Source: Gammaproteobacteria bacterium MFB021
GTDB taxonomy: Bacteria > Pseudomonadota > Gammaproteobacteria > Pseudomonadales > Halomonadaceae
Assembly: GCA_000737985.1 (NCBI GenBank)
Contig: JNVT01000093.1
Span: forward strand, 1-46,766
Reading direction: 5' to 3'
DNA length: 46,766 bases
The position numbers and the translations under genes are program-made. The stretch's first letter is position 1, and each line of letters begins with the position of its first letter. This document shows, piece after piece, positions 44,929 to 46,766 of this stretch. The notes beneath the pieces are model-generated. The model worked only from the letters and a program-made list of their open reading frames with translations. It had not been told where the DNA came from and did no database searches.

Positions 44929-46557
44929 TCACGCCGCCGGGCGCGGTTCCCGTGCGCGGGCAAAATAGTCGGCGATGAACTGGGCGAACGAGACCTGATC
45001 CTCCGCCTCGATATCGTGCTGCTGCTGATGCGAGGTCGCCACCAGCTCGTCGAACAGCGACGCCCTGGCGGCGTCCATCGGCGTGTTGCGCCACGCCTCG
45101 GCCTGACGCCGGGCCAGATCGGTGATGAAATCGGCCCACTCGCCGCCGTGGGCCTCGAGCTCGCGCAGCATGCGCGCCGAGGGGGTCTTCTCGGGATCGT
45201 CGAGCCGGGTCGCCAGCGACTCGACCGCGGCCAGATGCAGATCCGAGCCCTCGATGGCATCGAGCAGCGAGGCGACCTGGCGCATCCCGGCGATGATCTC
45301 GTGACCCCGCTCGGCCAGCGGTACCTGGCGCTCGCCCACCTGCAGGCGCAGCGCCGGGTCGCGGCCGCGTTCGACCACCAGGCGCCGATTGTCGTCGAGC
45401 CGGTCGCACTCTTCGTCGGGGATCCACGGGCTCTCGGAGAGCAGACACCAGAGCAGGAAGGTATCGATGAAGCGCATCTGCGGCTCATCGATGCCCAGCG
45501 GCAGGAAGGGGTTGAGATCGAGACAGCGCACCTCGATGTACTCCACCCCGCGCGCTTCCAGCGCCTGGGTCGGCGTTTCGTCGTGACGCGCCACCCGCTT
45601 GGGCCGGATATCGCTGTAGTACTCGTTCTCGATCTGCAGGATGCTGGCGCTCAGCTGGTGCCACTCACCGCCCTCCTCGACGCCCATTCGCTGGTAGTCC
45701 GGCCACTCGGTGGAGATCGCGTGGCGCAGCGTGCCGACATAGTTGGAGAGCGAGTTGAAGCAGATCTTGAGCTGCGACTGCACCTTGTTCTGGTAGCCCA
45801 GATCGGACATGCGCAGGCTGGTGGCATAGGGCGCGTAGAGCGTCTCGCCGTCTCCCTGCCACGGCTTCAGCTTGTCGCAGCGCCCGTCCAGGCCGGCGGC
45901 GCCGAGGAAGCTGCGATCCAGCGCCGGCGAGGCGCCGAACAGATAGAGCAGCAGCCAGCTGTTACGGCGGAAGTTGCGGATCAGATCGAAGTAGCGCGCC
46001 GAGCGGTACCCCTTGGGCGACTCCGCCTCGCGCCCCTCCAGCGATTGCAGCAGCGGCCAGATGTCTTCCGGCAGCGAGACGTTGTAATGAATCCCGGCGA
46101 TCGACTGCATGATGCGACCGTAGCGCAGATCCAGCCCCTTGCGGTAGACGTGCTTCATGGTGCCGACGTTGGAGGTGCCGTAGTCGGCGATCGGCACGCT
46201 CTCGTTGCCCGAAAGCCTCGAGGGCATGCTCGCCGGCCAGATCCACTCTTCTCCCAGATGGCGATAGCTGAAGCGCAGCAGATCGCCGAGGAACGCCAGC
46301 GCATCCGCCGGCCGGCAGTAGACCGGGGTGATGTACTCGAGCAGCGCTTCCGAGTAGTCGGTGGTGATATGCGGATGGGTCAGCTTGGAGCCCAGCGCGT
46401 AGGGATGCGGGGTGGGCACGATACGGCCCTCGCCATCGACCCGCAGCCCCTCTTTCTCGATGCCTCGCCGCAGACGACCAAGCAATCCTTTGCGTGCCGG
46501 CGTCATCAGCCGGTCGACGTTCGTGGCGAGTTGATCAGACACGCGCAACACCTTCAT
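44929..46557 (-). CDS. gshA: Glutamate-cysteine ligase GshA
   Basis: The 542-residue type-1 (proteobacterial) enzyme makes gamma-glutamylcysteine, the first step of glutathione synthesis; glutathione is also the cofactor of FrmA/FghA in this window. IEKEGLRVDGEGRI, SKLTHPHITTDYSEALLEYI and VEYIEVRCLDLNPFLPLGI are diagnostic. The ATG at 46557 has no ribosome-binding site; a GTG five codons later (46542) has AAGGTG six bases upstream and may be the real start. A perfect 18-bp palindrome lies 7 bases before the ATG, and a strong hairpin lies further upstream. Confidence 0.94.
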   Translation of the reverse strand: MKVLRVSDQLATNVDRLMTPARKGLLGRLRRGIEKEGLRVDGEGRIVPTPHPYALGSKLTHPHITTDYSEALLEYITPVYCRPADALAFLGDLLRFSYRHLGEEWIWPASMPSRLSGNESVPIADYGTSNVGTMKHVYRKGLDLRYGRIMQSIAGIHYNVSLPEDIWPLLQSLEGREAESPKGYRSARYFDLIRNFRRNSWLLLYLFGASPALDRSFLGAAGLDGRCDKLKPWQGDGETLYAPYATSLRMSDLGYQNKVQSQLKICFNSLSNYVGTLRHAISTEWPDYQRMGVEEGGEWHQLSASILQIENEYYSDIRPKRVARHDETPTQALEARGVEYIEVRCLDLNPFLPLGIDEPQMRFIDTFLLWCLLSESPWIPDEECDRLDDNRRLVVERGRDPALRLQVGERQVPLAERGHEIIAGMRQVASLLDAIEGSDLHLAAVESLATRLDDPEKTPSARMLRELEAHGGEWADFITDLARRQAEAWRNTPMDAARASLFDELVATSHQQQHDIEAEDQVSFAQFIADYFARAREPRPAA

Positions 46558-46563
46558 CCGATG

Positions 46564-46581
46564 GGGAGAGACGTCTCTCCC
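46564..46581. promoter_or_regulatory. Perfect 18-bp palindrome in the gshA leader
   Basis: GGGAGAGAC and GTCTCTCCC join without a spacer. It occupies the place where a ribosome-binding site would lie for the ATG at 46557, so binding by a protein or RNA folding there could control gshA. Confidence 0.6.
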
Positions 46582-46594
46582 GTTGTCCGTGCAC

Positions 46595-46628
46595 CGCTGC
46601 CGGCGGCCATTGATAGCCGCCGGCAGCG
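46595..46628. terminator. 13-bp perfect hairpin between tex end and gshA
   Basis: CGCTGCCGGCGGC (46595-46607) and GCCGCCGGCAGCG (46616-46628) enclose 8 bases. It follows the upstream gene's stop codon by about 63 bases on the minus strand. There is no T-run; it may be a Rho-assisted end, a message-stabilising stem or part of the gshA leader. Confidence 0.6.
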
Positions 46629-46691
46629 ATACGTCGCGAGCAAAACCCCATTATGGAGTCGGCGATAGCGCTTTCAAGGCTAACGACTTCG

Positions 46692-46766
46692 TCAGCGACG
46701 CTTCTGCGCTTTCAGCAACGCCTCGCCCAGCGCGCCCATGCTGGAGCTCTGACCCTGCCCCTGAGC
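46692..46766 (-). CDS. C-terminal end of a protein cut by the window edge, possibly Tex
   Basis: The last 24 codons of a minus-strand gene are visible, reading AQGQGQSSSMGALGEALLKA then QKRR and stop. A low-complexity Gln/Ser/Gly linker followed by a short helix with Met-Gly-Ala-Leu is the kind of tail found on Tex, the S1-domain transcription accessory protein. tex lies near gshA in Pseudomonas, which supports the guess. The visible part is too short for a firm call. Confidence 0.45.
   Translation of the reverse strand, partial: AQGQGQSSSMGALGEALLKAQKRR

Noticed and set aside
44923-46668. 581-codon plus-strand frame opposite gshA
   Set aside because: Long antisense frames are common in GC-rich DNA. 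The gshA frame has clear family motifs, while the antisense product is low-complexity.

Overview
This 46.8 kb window looks like chromosome of a GC-rich gammaproteobacterium, most likely a halophile of the Halomonadaceae (Halomonas, Kushneria or Salinicola type). That placement is inferred from gene content and protein style: proteobacterial GshA, PlsB, Rsd and DsbB, a classical Gram-negative porin, a TRAP transporter and a betaine/choline-type binding protein. The runs rppH-ptsP-(TauE)-lgt-thyA-folA and tex-gshA resemble gene orders known in Pseudomonas. No rRNA, tRNA, CRISPR array, insertion sequence or prophage gene was seen.

Layout. (1) 1-6.3 kb: the 5-oxoprolinase operon pxpABC (minus strand; pxpC runs off the left edge) faces away from a LysR regulator and a complete TRAP transporter, dctPQM. 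Together these look like a 5-oxoproline uptake and hydrolysis locus. (2) 6.3-10.2 kb: a Gfo/Idh/MocA sugar dehydrogenase, mtgA, an HSL-type alpha/beta hydrolase preceded by a run of 15 C, and a betaine/choline-type binding protein with no transporter partner in view. (3) 10.5-16.8 kb: sulfonate-sulfur genes, namely a CysB/Cbl-type regulator, ssuE, an odd pyrimidine-rich gap, then ssuC-ssuB-ssuD-ssuA. (4) 16.8-20.9 kb: the formaldehyde pathway frmA-fghA, with a 57-bp tandem repeat between the two genes, a divergent LysR regulator and a Crp/Fnr regulator. (5) 21.1-26.9 kb: sdaA with a divergent GcvA-like LysR, a NarL-type response regulator, and acs, with a hairpin-rich gap between the last two. 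(6) 27.1-34.5 kb: SprT-like protein, UPF0149 protein, cardiolipin synthase, plsB and a porin with a long upstream region. (7) 34.5-46.8 kb: a ProQ-domain protein, folA-thyA, lgt, a TauE-type permease, an NRDE protein, ptsP, rppH, a HAD phosphatase, rsd, dsbB, gshA and the last codons of a probable tex.

How the genes fit together. The first locus probably turns imported or endogenous 5-oxoproline into glutamate. The ssu genes release sulfite from sulfonates and leave an aldehyde; the convergent frmA-fghA pair would remove formaldehyde if methanesulfonate is a substrate. sdaA and acs feed pyruvate and acetyl-CoA. plsB, clsB, lgt, mtgA, dsbB and the porin serve the envelope.

I found no clearly new multi-gene system. 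The most unusual features are non-coding. Short tandem repeats with unrelated 13-57 bp units recur in intergenic gaps. There are also several perfect inverted repeats at likely control points: the dctP/dctQ junction, upstream of fghA, far upstream of the porin, the acs/response-regulator gap and the gshA leader. All assignments come from reading the sequence; no database search was run.
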